Source: Acholeplasma hippikon
GTDB lineage: Bacteria; Bacillota_I; Bacilli_A; Acholeplasmatales; Acholeplasmataceae
Reading direction: 5' to 3'
Length of the DNA stretch: 64,000 nt
NCBI RefSeq assembly: GCF_900660755.1
Contig: NZ_LR215050.1
Location: 310,001 to 374,000, forward strand
Of the stretch, positions 45,544 to 55,751 are shown piece after piece; within the stretch, counting starts at the first letter, position 1; every line of letters starts with the position of its first letter. Position numbers and translations under genes: made by a program. The notes below the pieces were generated by a model, which had not been told where the DNA came from, did not search any database, and saw only the letters and a program-made list of their open reading frames with translations.

Positions 45544-46095
45544 ATGCATAAAAACGCTAATCCAGCACCATTAGGCTTACTAGGATTTGGTATGACAACA
45601 ATCTTACTAAACCTTCATAATGCAGGTATCACTGAGTTAAACTTAACAATCATTGCAATGGGTATCGCATTAGGTGGACTTGCGCAAGTTATCGCAGGAA
45701 TCTTAGAATTCAAAGCTAACAATACATTTGGTGGAACAGCATTTACAGCATACGGACTATTCTGGTTATCATTAGTTATGATTTGGGTAATGCCATATGA
45801 ATATGAAAGTTTTATCTCAGTAAATAAAACTGACATGGGATTCTACCTTCTATTATGGGGAATCTTCACATTCTTTATGACAATCGGCACATTAAAACAA
45901 TCTACAACTAATAAACTAGTATTTGGATCACTAACTTTATTATTCATCCTTCTTTCAATTGGTGATTTTGCTAATAGCTCAATTATCACTAATATTGCAG
46001 GATTTGAAGGTATTGTTTGTGGTTTATTAGCAATGTATGGTGCAGTTGCACAAGTTGTAAATGAACAATTAGGAAAACAAGTTTTACCATTATAA
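45544..46095 (+). CDS. Acetate uptake transporter (GPR1/FUN34/SatP family)
   Basis: 183 residues, six helices. The family signature NPAPLGLLGFGMTT is at residues 6-19, and the length equals SatP (about 188). Likely transports acetate or succinate with protons. RBS AGGAGAG. A formate/nitrite-type channel gene follows. Confidence 0.92.
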   Translation: MHKNANPAPLGLLGFGMTTILLNLHNAGITELNLTIIAMGIALGGLAQVIAGILEFKANNTFGGTAFTAYGLFWLSLVMIWVMPYEYESFISVNKTDMGFYLLLWGIFTFFMTIGTLKQSTTNKLVFGSLTLLFILLSIGDFANSSIITNIAGFEGIVCGLLAMYGAVAQVVNEQLGKQVLPL

Positions 46096-46096
46096 G

Positions 46097-46124
46097 AAAT
46101 CAAGCTTAATGCTTGATTTTTTTA
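46097..46124 (+). terminator. Intrinsic terminator after the acetate transporter
   Basis: AAATCAAGC / GCTTGATTT, perfect 9 bp, 5-nt loop, T-run. Confidence 0.93.
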
Positions 46125-46187
46125 TTATAACTTTACTTGCAAATATATTTACTTTCAGTATAATATTTTTGGAAAGTTGGCGAGATT

Positions 46188-46817
46188 ATGAAAAAATATA
46201 GTGAAATTCTTTTAAGAGCTATTCTAGCTGGTTTAATGATCGGGTTAGCTGGAACAGTTTATTTAGCATTAAAAAATACAAATGCAATCGTTGGAGCCTT
46301 TTTATTTAGTTTTGGACTACTTACAATTTGTGCATTAGATTATAAACTATACACAGGCAGAGTTGCATATATTATTGATAATAAACCTGATTATTTAATT
46401 GATATCTTATTAATTATTTTAGGAAATTTAATGGGGACAGTAGTAGTTGCTTTAATTGTTAAATTATCTGGATATACTTCAATTATTAACACAGCTAAAC
46501 ATGTTGCGGATGTTAAACTAGATAAAACGTACATTCAAATGTTTGCTCAAGCAATTTTATGCGGGATTATGATGTATCTTGGCGTTGAAGGCTTTAAACG
46601 CTTTAAGAATGAATTTGCAAAAGTACTAGCAGTTATATTTGCTGTTGCAATCTTTATTCTAGCTGGGTTTGAACATAGTGTAGCAAATATGTACTATTTT
46701 GCTGCTGCAGGATACGTAAGCTTTGATGTTGTAATCGCACTGATTGTGATGATTTTAGGTAATGGTGTTGGGGCAATCATCTTTAATTTCATTGAAAAAA
46801 TAGCCCATACAAAATAA
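46188..46817 (+). CDS. Formate/nitrite transporter family channel
   Basis: 209 residues, six helices; FocA-type proteins are usually about 260-285, so this is a short member. Signature GFEHSVANMYYF matches the FNT motif GxEHSxANM; LCGIMMYLGVEG corresponds to the other half. The central His is present. Transports a small monovalent anion (formate, nitrite, lactate or hydrosulfide); which one is not decidable. Confidence 0.86.
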   Translation: MKKYSEILLRAILAGLMIGLAGTVYLALKNTNAIVGAFLFSFGLLTICALDYKLYTGRVAYIIDNKPDYLIDILLIILGNLMGTVVVALIVKLSGYTSIINTAKHVADVKLDKTYIQMFAQAILCGIMMYLGVEGFKRFKNEFAKVLAVIFAVAIFILAGFEHSVANMYYFAAAGYVSFDVVIALIVMILGNGVGAIIFNFIEKIAHTK

Positions 46818-46842
46818 AAGACTTCGATTGAAGTCTTTTTTT
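46816..46842. terminator. Bidirectional terminator
   Basis: AAAAGACTTC / GAAGTCTTTT, perfect 10 bp with a 4-nt loop, between converging genes. Confidence 0.93.
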
Positions 46843-47158
46843 ATTTTAAATAATTGCTAAAAATATGAAGAATTTCATCGAATGGTATTTCACCTTCTAA
46901 CGATAGATAAAAAGTACTATTTTTATGTTTAATTTGAGGTATTGATTCTGCTAATTTAGGATCAAATCCACCGTAAATGCCAATATGTGTTTTAAATGCA
47001 CCAATATAGATTCTTTTCTTATGATAAAAATATCCAATCATCTGATAAGAATATCGATAAGTGATATCAGGAAAATGATTTAAAATAAGTGAATGTATTG
47101 CTTTTAATCTGGAACTTGTGTTCTCATCGAATGAATAAATATATTCATCAACTGTCAT
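46841..47158 (-). CDS. DUF1801/YdhG-like protein
   Basis: 105 residues resembling DUF1801 proteins: TVDEYIYSF at the start, RLKAIHSLILNHFPDITYRYSYQM in the middle, and a small beta sheet (YIGAFKTHIGIYGG). The start at 47158 has AAAGGAG 7 nt upstream and overlaps the end of the yhhN-like gene by 11 nt. Function unknown. Confidence 0.78.
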   Translation of the reverse strand: MTVDEYIYSFDENTSSRLKAIHSLILNHFPDITYRYSYQMIGYFYHKKRIYIGAFKTHIGIYGGFDPKLAESIPQIKHKNSTFYLSLEGEIPFDEILHIFSNYLK

Positions 47159-47879
47159 TTTTTCTCCTTTGATAACTTGCATGGAAGTAGAAGATACACG
47201 CAAGTGCGATGACATAACTCAACCATATGACAACAGCATCTTGACCTAATACATATGGATTTGTGTCAAATCCTTTAATATCGTTAATACCAATCCATAA
47301 GTCTGAGAAAATAAATACGATATATCCGACTAATAAAACTTTGTATAACTTATCTTGTTTTAAATTAGCAATGGCATAAGTTAGGTTTAACCCTAACCCA
47401 AAACAATATACTAATGCAAGGATTGATAATAATAAATTATCCGTGTTAAAGATGGTAACAAACCATAATAAAATTAGAGAAGCTGCAACCAATAAAAATA
47501 CTTTGTAAAAACGTTTCATACTTATATTATCATGATGCTGGCATAAACTAATAAACCATAAGATATTACCGATAAAAAATCCTAACATGCCAAACGGCAT
47601 TCTAAATCCAGTTAAATTTAACTTTTCTAATAACGGGCGGAATGCACTTGCTAAAAACATATCTCCAATTAAACAAAAAACACCACCTAATATAATTAAT
47701 ATTTTATGTGAAGTTTTCTTATCGTGATCTTTCACATAGACAATAGAATAGAAAATTAGCATCAATTGTAAAATATAGCCTTGGGTGGCATTTAAACCAA
47801 TCCATTCAAAAATTCTAAGAATAAAATAAATTCCCACAGCCATGATTGGAACGAATATCCCATTTTTCTTTAAGTCCAT
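47148..47879 (-). CDS. YhhN-family membrane protein (lysoplasmalogenase-like)
   Basis: 243 residues, about eight helices. The acidic family motifs LIGDMFLAS and IFSDLWIGIND are intact. In animals the family hydrolyses the vinyl-ether bond of lysoplasmalogens; a bacterial substrate is not certain. The start at 47879 follows GAGAGGG; an ATG at 47939 lacks an RBS. Coupled to the DUF1801 gene. Confidence 0.82.
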   Translation of the reverse strand: MDLKKNGIFVPIMAVGIYFILRIFEWIGLNATQGYILQLMLIFYSIVYVKDHDKKTSHKILIILGGVFCLIGDMFLASAFRPLLEKLNLTGFRMPFGMLGFFIGNILWFISLCQHHDNISMKRFYKVFLLVAASLILLWFVTIFNTDNLLLSILALVYCFGLGLNLTYAIANLKQDKLYKVLLVGYIVFIFSDLWIGINDIKGFDTNPYVLGQDAVVIWLSYVIALACIFYFHASYQRRKNDS

Positions 47880-47975
47880 CTTATCCCTCTCTTTTATATA
47901 ATTATACATATTATATGCTATATTTATTTTGATATTCAAATATTACGCTATAATTAAGCTATAGAAGGTGATAAA

Positions 47976-48398
47976 ATGAAAAAAGATTTATCCAAATTAA
48001 CTGAACTTCAAAGAAAGGTTACACAAGAAAACTTTACTGAAAGACCATTTCACAATGAATATAATGATCATTTTGAAAAAGGATTATACGTTGATATAGT
48101 GGATGGAACTCCTTTATTCTTATCAATTGATAAGTTTGATGCAGGATGTGGATGGCCATCTTTTAGTAAACCAATCGAAAGTTCTAAAGTTATTGAGAAG
48201 AGAGATTTATCACATGGAATGATTAGAACTGAAATAAGCAGTAAAGAAGCCGATAGTCATTTAGGACATGTTTTCCCGGATGGACCACAAAGACTTGGTG
48301 GATTAAGATACTGTATTAACTCCGCTTCATTGAGATTTATACCTTATGAAAAGTTAGTTGAAGAGGGTTATGCTGATTGTGTAAAATATTTTGAATAA
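47976..48398 (+). CDS. msrB: Peptide-methionine (R)-S-oxide reductase
   Basis: Repairs oxidised methionine (R form). 140 residues with [24 protein letters not shown] and catalytic Cys in [12 protein letters not shown]. The two CxxC pairs that bind zinc in many MsrB proteins are absent. RBS AAGGTG; TATAAT lies about 24 nt upstream. msrA is not fused or adjacent. Confidence 0.95.
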   Translation: MKKDLSKLTELQRKVTQENFTERPFHNEYNDHFEKGLYVDIVDGTPLFLSIDKFDAGCGWPSFSKPIESSKVIEKRDLSHGMIRTEISSKEADSHLGHVFPDGPQRLGGLRYCINSASLRFIPYEKLVEEGYADCVKYFE

Positions 48399-48426
48399 AA
48401 AAACGCTCCATTTCAGGAGCGTTTTA
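48399..48426. terminator. Bidirectional terminator between msrB and malQ
   Basis: AAAACGCTCC / GGAGCGTTTT, perfect 10 bp, 6-nt loop. Confidence 0.93.
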
Positions 48427-48429
48427 TCT

Positions 48430-49899
48430 TTATTTAGAAGCTCTACCGTATAATTTAGTAAATACTTTAACTTTATCTTTAACTTCTTTAGTAATTTGTT
48501 TAGAAGTTAATCTCCATGTCCAGTTACCACCTAAAGTAGAAGGAATGTTAAATCTTCCTTCTGGTCCTAATTCTAAGTAATCTTGAACAGGAATGATTGC
48601 TGTATCAGATACAGTAGCTAGTGTCGCACGAATTAAATGTTCAACTTTGCTTCCTGATTGATAGTTTAAATATGCTAAAGCAAATTTCTCATCATTTTTA
48701 TTTAATGTGTCAAACCATTCTTTAGTCGTCATGTTATCATGTGTGCCAGTATAAGCAATTGAATTTTTCTTATAGTGATGTGGTAAGTAGTCTGATTCAC
48801 CACTTGCATCAAAACCAAATTGTAATAACTTCATACCTGGGAAACCAGTATAAGATAATAAGTTACGTACTTCATCAGTTAAAACCCCTAAATCTTCAGC
48901 GATAATTGCTCGATCTCCTAATTGCCATTTGATTGCATCAAATAACTTGTGAGCTGGACCTTTATACCATTGACCATTTCTAGCAGTTGTATCTCCAAAT
49001 GGAATACCAAAGAAGTTGACAAAGCCAATGAAGTGGTCAATACGTACCATATCAAACATGCTTGTGTTTGAACGCACACGATCAATCCACCAAGAGAAGT
49101 ATTCGTTTTCTAGCACTGGCCAGTTATATAATGGGTTACCCCACAATTGACCATCTGCAGAGAAGTTATCTGGTGGAACACCAGCAACTAATATAGGTTT
49201 TCTATTTTCATCTAATTGGAAGTATTGAGGTTTTGTCCATACATCTGATGAATCATAAGCAACATAAATTGGCATATCGCCAATAAATTTAACTCCATTA
49301 CTATTAGCATAGTTTTTTAAGTTATACCATTGTTGGAAGGCTTTAAATTGCATAAAATATTGGAATTCAACTTCTTGTTGTAATTCAATATGATGTGCTT
49401 CAACAGATTCAGGTTTTCTAAATCTAATATCTTCTGGCCATTCAATCCAAGAAATACCGTTATGTTTACCTTTAACAGCCATAAATAATGCATAATCAGG
49501 TAACCAATATGAATTATTTATTAAGAAATTAATATACTCACCATTTGATTTATCAAATTTTGCATACGCTTTTCTTAAAGTTACGAAACGATCATCATAT
49601 ACTTTAGCATAGTCAACATAAGATGGATTTACGGTTGAATCAATAATATCTTTCTTTGTTAATAAACCTTCCTCAACTAAAAAATCTAAGTCGATGAAGT
49701 ATGGATTTAGTGCAAAAGCACTAAATGTTTGGTATGGAGAATCTCCATACGAAGTAGGACCTAATGGTAAAATTTGCCAATAGGTTTGATTAGTGTCTTT
49801 TAAGAAGTCAACAAAGTTATAAGCTTCTTTCCCAAAAGTACCAATACCATAATTAGATGGTAGTGATGAAATATGTAATAATATTCCACTTGTTCTCAT
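48430..49899 (-). CDS. malQ: 4-alpha-glucanotransferase (amylomaltase)
   Basis: GH77 enzyme that disproportionates maltodextrins inside the cell. 489 residues. Motifs: SSLPSNYGIGTFG, FIGDMPIYVAYDSSDVW, VRIDHFIGF (nucleophile Asp), IIAEDLGVL (acid Glu) and TGTHDNMTT. All catalytic residues present. The ATG overlaps the stop of the upstream glucosidase (ATGA), with AAGGAG as RBS. Confidence 0.97.
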   Translation of the reverse strand: MRTSGILLHISSLPSNYGIGTFGKEAYNFVDFLKDTNQTYWQILPLGPTSYGDSPYQTFSAFALNPYFIDLDFLVEEGLLTKKDIIDSTVNPSYVDYAKVYDDRFVTLRKAYAKFDKSNGEYINFLINNSYWLPDYALFMAVKGKHNGISWIEWPEDIRFRKPESVEAHHIELQQEVEFQYFMQFKAFQQWYNLKNYANSNGVKFIGDMPIYVAYDSSDVWTKPQYFQLDENRKPILVAGVPPDNFSADGQLWGNPLYNWPVLENEYFSWWIDRVRSNTSMFDMVRIDHFIGFVNFFGIPFGDTTARNGQWYKGPAHKLFDAIKWQLGDRAIIAEDLGVLTDEVRNLLSYTGFPGMKLLQFGFDASGESDYLPHHYKKNSIAYTGTHDNMTTKEWFDTLNKNDEKFALAYLNYQSGSKVEHLIRATLATVSDTAIIPVQDYLELGPEGRFNIPSTLGGNWTWRLTSKQITKEVKDKVKVFTKLYGRASK

Positions 49900-51587
49900 T
49901 TTGTCTCCTTAACCTTGATAGCTATAGCTTCATAAGGTTTTAAAATAATTTTATTATTATCAATTGTTAGCTTGTCATAATTATGAATGATGATATCTTC
50001 AATTTCATATCCGGTTAAATCAAATGATTCCTCATTTGTACTAAATGAGTTAATGACAATCATTTTCTCTTGATTTAACGTTCTTTCATAAGCGAAGATT
50101 ATTGGATCATTTTCAATCAACATATCGTATGAGCCGTATGTAATTAAGTCTTTGTATTTAGAAAAGCGACGTAAAGAAATTAATTTTTGATAATAAGAGA
50201 AAATTGAGTTTTCATCATTAATCTGATCAAACACATTGATTTCTTTATAATTTGGGTTGACTAAGAACCAAGGTTTTACTTTCGAGAAACCTGCGAATTC
50301 TTCTGAACTCCATTGCATCATCGTTCTAGGATTGTCTCTTGATGTTAATCCCATTTTCTTTAAAATATAATCTTTTTTATCTGGTTCATTTTTGACCCAG
50401 TTGTTGTATCCAGTAATTGTTGAAATATCATTAAACTCAGTCGGAGAAGTAAATGGATAACTTGTCATTCCAATTTCTTCACCTTGATAAATAAATGGTG
50501 TTCCACGTCCAAGATACATTAAGTTTGCGAGCATCTTAGCGCTCTTTTCATGGTACGCTAAGTTTCCATAGTGTGACACAACACGAGGTTGGTCATGGTT
50601 TAACCAGTTGAGTGGTAACCAACCATTGTCTTTAAAACTATTTTGCCATTTTCCAATGGCTTTTTTTAAATCGAGCACTCTTACTTTTAAATCTTTTAAA
50701 TCAGTAATGTCATGTATGTTGTTACACCAGTTATGGTCAAAATTGAAAACCATTGATAATTCTTCACTACCGAAACGAGCGTATCTAGTTGCTTGGTCGA
50801 TTCCGGCTTCTCCACCAACTTCACCAATTGTGAATGCATCATATTGTTTAAATAGATTTTCGTATAAATAATGCAAGTAATCATGTACTTTTGGTAAATT
50901 ACTGAATTTAAACCAATCTAGAACAATACCCTCACCCATTTTAGAATCTTCAAATGGAGCTTTTTCTAAATGTGAAACTGCATCAATTCTAAAACCATCA
51001 ACACCTAAGTCTAACCACCATTTACCGACATTAACCATTGCCTCTTTAACTTTTGGATTTTCCCAATTTAAATCAGGCATTTTATCTGAGAAAATCTTCA
51101 TGAAATATTGATTGGTTTGTTCATCATATTTCCATGCAGAACTACCAAAGAATGATCCCCAGTTCGTTGGTTCACGTTTAACTCCGTTTACATATTTGGG
51201 AGGCTGCCAAATATAGTAGTCCCTATATGGGTTATCTACTGATTTTCTTGATTCTAAGAACCATTCATGTTCATCAGAAGTATGATTTAATACGAAATCT
51301 AAGATAACCTTAATGCCAAGACTATGTGCTTTATCTAGTACTTTTTTAAAATCATCAATTGTGCCGTATGCATTAGCAATACTTAAGTAATCTCTAACAT
51401 CGTATCCATTATCATCCATCGGTGAATCATAGAAAGGCGTTATCCAAATTAAATTAATCCCTAAAAGATGTAGATAATCTAATTTTTCATATATCCCATT
51501 TAAATCGCCAATGCCATCATTGTTGGAATCGAAAAAACTTTTTATGTAGATTTGATAACCTACTGATTCCATCCACCATTTTTTCAT
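49896..51587 (-). CDS. GH13 alpha-glucosidase (oligo-1,6-glucosidase type)
   Basis: 563 residues, the size of MalL/oligo-1,6-glucosidases. No signal peptide, so it acts on imported oligosaccharides. GH13 motifs: ILDFVLNHTSDEH, DGFRIDAVSHL (nucleophile Asp), IGEVGG (acid Glu; a Gly follows where many have GxxW) and WLNHDQPR. The calcium-type loop DSNNDGIGDLNG is near the N-terminus. RBS AGGA. A cre-like site lies about 60 nt upstream of the ATG. Confidence 0.92.
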   Translation of the reverse strand: MKKWWMESVGYQIYIKSFFDSNNDGIGDLNGIYEKLDYLHLLGINLIWITPFYDSPMDDNGYDVRDYLSIANAYGTIDDFKKVLDKAHSLGIKVILDFVLNHTSDEHEWFLESRKSVDNPYRDYYIWQPPKYVNGVKREPTNWGSFFGSSAWKYDEQTNQYFMKIFSDKMPDLNWENPKVKEAMVNVGKWWLDLGVDGFRIDAVSHLEKAPFEDSKMGEGIVLDWFKFSNLPKVHDYLHYLYENLFKQYDAFTIGEVGGEAGIDQATRYARFGSEELSMVFNFDHNWCNNIHDITDLKDLKVRVLDLKKAIGKWQNSFKDNGWLPLNWLNHDQPRVVSHYGNLAYHEKSAKMLANLMYLGRGTPFIYQGEEIGMTSYPFTSPTEFNDISTITGYNNWVKNEPDKKDYILKKMGLTSRDNPRTMMQWSSEEFAGFSKVKPWFLVNPNYKEINVFDQINDENSIFSYYQKLISLRRFSKYKDLITYGSYDMLIENDPIIFAYERTLNQEKMIVINSFSTNEESFDLTGYEIEDIIIHNYDKLTIDNNKIILKPYEAIAIKVKETK

Positions 51588-51643
51588 GTTAATTCCTCAT
51601 TTCATTAACTCAATCTTAACAAATATTTTTTTAAATGAATATA

Positions 51644-51657
51644 TGACAACGCTTACT
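51644..51657 (-). promoter_or_regulatory. cre/LacI-type operator candidate upstream of the glucosidase
   Basis: TGACAACGCTTACT fits the Gram-positive cre consensus TGWAARCGYTWNCW with one mismatch. It overlaps the amylase stop and lies 57-70 nt before the glucosidase ATG. Confidence 0.6.
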
Positions 51658-52933
51658 TTTTATTTACTAAAATGATAATTGGTTCAGATGTTAGATTAAT
51701 CACATGATTTACAATTGGAATAATTTCGTTATTGATTAAATTCATATATAAACCATCCGGTAAATCAGTAGGAGTGAATCGTTCATTAGTCAAATTAAAT
51801 ATACCGTATATTTTTTCATTTTTTAATGTATATGTAATTGTTGCAACTTGATTATGAACAATATACTCAAAACTACCAAATGCAAAGATAGGATGTTTTT
51901 TAATTTCAATAAGTCTTCTTATAAATTCTCTATAGTTTGAGGGAATAAATTCAACTTTATCGATTGTGAATAAATCTGGTTTATGGATATTTTTATTTTC
52001 TTGACCAGCATAAATCATCATTGCTCCACGTAAGAAGAAGTTTAATGCAGTTATGTGTTTCAATTTAACTTCATCTTGAACTTTATAAGCGATTCTATCT
52101 TGATCGTGGTTTTCTAAAAAACGTAGTTTGACATAATTTTTTGGAAATATCGCCTCTTGTTTCCAAGTTTCTTTAAGAAACATTTCTAGCGTAACATTTC
52201 CGTTAATAAGGCCATTTAAATAATCAAAATTGTCATAATCATATGCAATATCGAATGCTTGGAAGACTTCAGAGTCACTTAAAGCATCATACCCTATATC
52301 ACGTAGATATTTAACAAATCCTTTATCAACAGATTCAGCTAGCCAAATTAAGTTTGGATTTATTTTTTTTACTTCTAATCTCGCTTTTAGCCAAAAATCT
52401 AGTGGTAATAAACTTGCAACATCACATCTAAATCCATCAACAATTTCACCCCAGTACTTTAACACACTAATTAAGTAGTCTTGAACTTCAGGTAAATCAG
52501 TTTTTAAATCTGCAATATCAGTCCAATCGCCAACACGATTTGCAAGTTCACCATTTGATTTTCTAAAAAACCATTCGGGATGTTCAACCGTTAAAACAGA
52601 ATCTCTAGATGTATGATTGAAGACAATATCAATCATCACCTTAAGTCCATGTTCATGTGCTTTATTGACTAATAATTTAAAATCTTCAATAGTTCCATGC
52701 GACTCATCAATCTTCACATAATCATAGATTGCATATGGTGAGCCAATATCACCTTTTCTATCCTTTATACCGATAGGATAAAACGGAAGAAGGTAGATAT
52801 AATCTACCCCCAAATCCCTTATCGTCCCCAAATTTTCAATTATGCCTTTAAAATCACCATTATCACTATATTGTCTTGTGAAGATTTGATAGATTGATGC
52901 ATTTCTTAATTCAAAATTTGTGTCTCTAGCCAT
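51653..52933 (-). CDS. GH13 alpha-amylase-family enzyme, intracellular
   Basis: 426 residues, compact, no signal peptide. GH13 motifs: MIDIVFNHTSRDS, VDGFRCDVASL (nucleophile Asp), IWLAESVD (acid Glu) and FLENHDQDR. It is shorter than the glucosidase because the C-terminal domain is small. It starts 2 nt after the pullulanase stop, RBS AGGA, so they are one transcript. Likely cuts maltodextrins; specificity unclear. Confidence 0.9.
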   Translation of the reverse strand: MARDTNFELRNASIYQIFTRQYSDNGDFKGIIENLGTIRDLGVDYIYLLPFYPIGIKDRKGDIGSPYAIYDYVKIDESHGTIEDFKLLVNKAHEHGLKVMIDIVFNHTSRDSVLTVEHPEWFFRKSNGELANRVGDWTDIADLKTDLPEVQDYLISVLKYWGEIVDGFRCDVASLLPLDFWLKARLEVKKINPNLIWLAESVDKGFVKYLRDIGYDALSDSEVFQAFDIAYDYDNFDYLNGLINGNVTLEMFLKETWKQEAIFPKNYVKLRFLENHDQDRIAYKVQDEVKLKHITALNFFLRGAMMIYAGQENKNIHKPDLFTIDKVEFIPSNYREFIRRLIEIKKHPIFAFGSFEYIVHNQVATITYTLKNEKIYGIFNLTNERFTPTDLPDGLYMNLINNEIIPIVNHVINLTSEPIIILVNKK

Positions 52934-52935
52934 TT

Positions 52936-55725
52936 TTATTGTCCTTTTTTCTTTTTAATCACGAAGAAGGCTACAACGCCTAATCCAATTGCTACCACTG
53001 ATGTTGTTGATGCAACAACTACTGGAACTAAATTGTTTTTAGATTCTTTCATCGTTGATTCAAAATCAGTATGATCTAATACTTTATCAATACTTAAAAT
53101 ATAGAAACCAGTAGCTTCTAGTTTGATTTCTTTTGAGGCAGTAGTTAAGTTTCCTACTGTATCTAGTTCAACTTTCCAATTGCCTGCTGGAAGTTTAGCA
53201 GTTAAATCAGTTGTGTTCGCATTCGCAATCACTAATAATGTTGTATTTTGATTTGGATTCTTGATGATATATGAGATAACACCTTTTTGATTGTTGAACA
53301 CAAATCTTAAGTTTTGGTTGATCGTTTCATTAGATGCCATGCGTAATTCAGCATGTTCATTTCTTATATCTAATATTTTTTTAAATTTTTTGTAATGGTC
53401 TTGATATTCTTTCTTCCAATTCCATTGAATTTGGTTAACTGAATCAGGTGATTGGTATGAGTTGTGATCAAATTTACCATCTGGAAGTTCTTTACTTCTT
53501 AAGAATTCATCACCTGCATGAATGAATGGAATACCTTGTGACGTCAAGATTAATCCATGTGCTTGAAGAGAAATTTTCTCTAAATCTTCTAATCTGTTAA
53601 TTGGCTCTAAAGATAAATATAATTTGTCGTGTAAAGTATTATTATCGTGAGCAGTAACATAGTTAATAATCTTACCCGGATTACCATGCCATACATTATA
53701 ACCTGCATTATCTACGTGTGAAATACCACCAGTAATTCCATATTTAACTTTATTTTTTGTTGTGAAATCACCCTGAACAAATCCACCCATCCAACTTGAG
53801 AAGACAGAACCTTTAATACCATCACGTGTATCATCATTGAATGCGCCAACACGATCTAGATTAACAATATTTTGTTTACCTGCTTGTTCTGATTCAGGAA
53901 GTGTAGAAGTACCTCCAGTCCAAGGCTCTCCATAAATTAGTATGTTTGGATTTAATTGATGAAGTTTTTCTGACAATTCATTCATAGTTTCTACGTCATG
54001 TAATGCCATGAGGTCGAATCTAAATCCACCTAATTTATATTCTTCAGCCCAGAACATTACTGAGTCAACGATAAACTTTCTAACCATATATCTTTCCGAT
54101 GCTGTTTCATTACCAGTTCCAGAACCGTTGGAATATGCACCAGTAGAAGTAAATCTATGATAATATCCAGGGACGATTAAGTTAAAGTTAGAATCTGCAG
54201 ATAGACCAGTATGATTATAGACAACGTCCATATTAATTTTGATACCAGCTTCATCGTATGCCTTAACAACTTGTTTTAGTTCATTAATTCTTACTAAGCC
54301 ATCATATGGGTTGGCTGAGTAATTACCTTCAATAGCATTAAAGTTTAACGGCATATAACCCCAGTTGAACGAATTATATGTTGGATCATTTTGTTTAGTT
54401 TCGTCAATTGCATTGCCATAATCAAAGAAAGGTAAAATTTGTAAATGTGTAATACCTAATTCTTTAATATGATCAAAACCCGTGCTTAACCCTTCGTATT
54501 TAGTTCCTGTTTCAATTAAACCTAACCATTTACCACGGTTAGCTTCAGTACCATTCCAAGAACTATGTGTTGTAAGGTCGCGAACGTGTAATTCATAAAT
54601 AATCGCATCAGTTTTGTTTGTGATATTAGGCGTTGTGTTTACATTATTCCAACCTTCTGGGTTTGTTCTTGTAAAATCAACAATCATTCCTCTTAAACCG
54701 TTAATACCAACGCTCTTCGCATATGGATCAACAATATCTTGGTTAATTCTTGAACCATTTGTCACATCATAAGTATAGTATTTACCGTGTAAATCACCAG
54801 CAACTGTAACTTCAAAAATACCTTTATCTTTTTTTATCATTTGATAAGTTTGTTTAACATTTGAACCACCTAATGATTGAGGTGTGCCACTATCATAAAC
54901 ATTTAAGACCACATTTGTAGAAATTGGTGCCCATACTTTAAATGTTGTAGAAGAAGCACTATAAATAGCTCCTAAGTCACCATCATATGCAAATTGGTCA
55001 TTAAATTCATCCGAATTATATAAACCATCAAATGAGATATCGATCTTAGCTTGTTCACTGTTATCAGAGAACTGATGTGAAAGTACATATGATTTTCCTA
55101 AATCAATTGGATTAGCTAAAGTAATTTTCCCACTTTTCTTGTCATCTGATAATTCAATTCCTTCAATATTTATCGACAATTCGACATTATTTTCCATAAT
55201 TTTAAGTTCATTTGCTGTAACTTCATGTGTAGTAGTAAACGAAATTGTTGTTGTATTTGTAAATGTTGCTGTCTTAAATTTTGCATATCTCGAAGGTCCG
55301 TTTGGATCATTTAAAGATATACCAATTGCAAAATCACCTTCAACAAAATAGAAGTGTTCATCTGATTTAGCAGGATCTAATGTAATAAATCTGTCAGCAT
55401 CAACATCTTTTTGTTCCCAGTTGCCTTTTCGGATAATTATTCCAATTTTAGTTGAACCATTTAATTGGGTGTTTTTATCTAAAATAGCCACTTTTCCACC
55501 GAAATTGAACTCATTTGGGGTAGTATCATCAACAAATTGATGTGCACTGCCTTCTCCTGAGACTGGTTCATTTTGCCATACCCAAGCATCCCAGTTTGTG
55601 TAGTTTTGGTCAAATCTGTAGTAGTGAAGATATACCTTTCCTTCTACAGTATCGGCTGCATATACACTACCTACCGATAAAAAAGCCATTAAAAACAAAA
55701 TAAATATATATAATTTTCTTCTCAT
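52936..55725 (-). CDS. pulA: Type I pullulanase, membrane-anchored
   Basis: Extracellular alpha-1,6-glucan debranching enzyme, 929 residues. Signal peptide (1-23, ending VYA); CBM41-type starch-binding module (YLHYYRFDQNYTNWDAWVW); CBM48-like region; GH13_14 domain with MDVVYNHTGL, GGFRFDLMALHD (nucleophile), IYGEPWTGG (acid) and YVTAHDNNTL. A C-terminal helix (LVPVVVASTTSVVAIGLGVV) followed by KKKKGQ anchors it in the membrane. There is no LPXTG motif. RBS GGGG. Confidence 0.94.
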   Translation of the reverse strand: MRRKLYIFILFLMAFLSVGSVYAADTVEGKVYLHYYRFDQNYTNWDAWVWQNEPVSGEGSAHQFVDDTTPNEFNFGGKVAILDKNTQLNGSTKIGIIIRKGNWEQKDVDADRFITLDPAKSDEHFYFVEGDFAIGISLNDPNGPSRYAKFKTATFTNTTTISFTTTHEVTANELKIMENNVELSINIEGIELSDDKKSGKITLANPIDLGKSYVLSHQFSDNSEQAKIDISFDGLYNSDEFNDQFAYDGDLGAIYSASSTTFKVWAPISTNVVLNVYDSGTPQSLGGSNVKQTYQMIKKDKGIFEVTVAGDLHGKYYTYDVTNGSRINQDIVDPYAKSVGINGLRGMIVDFTRTNPEGWNNVNTTPNITNKTDAIIYELHVRDLTTHSSWNGTEANRGKWLGLIETGTKYEGLSTGFDHIKELGITHLQILPFFDYGNAIDETKQNDPTYNSFNWGYMPLNFNAIEGNYSANPYDGLVRINELKQVVKAYDEAGIKINMDVVYNHTGLSADSNFNLIVPGYYHRFTSTGAYSNGSGTGNETASERYMVRKFIVDSVMFWAEEYKLGGFRFDLMALHDVETMNELSEKLHQLNPNILIYGEPWTGGTSTLPESEQAGKQNIVNLDRVGAFNDDTRDGIKGSVFSSWMGGFVQGDFTTKNKVKYGITGGISHVDNAGYNVWHGNPGKIINYVTAHDNNTLHDKLYLSLEPINRLEDLEKISLQAHGLILTSQGIPFIHAGDEFLRSKELPDGKFDHNSYQSPDSVNQIQWNWKKEYQDHYKKFKKILDIRNEHAELRMASNETINQNLRFVFNNQKGVISYIIKNPNQNTTLLVIANANTTDLTAKLPAGNWKVELDTVGNLTTASKEIKLEATGFYILSIDKVLDHTDFESTMKESKNNLVPVVVASTTSVVAIGLGVVAFFVIKKKKGQ

Positions 55726-55751
55726 CGTGAAACCCCTTTCATTACAACTTG

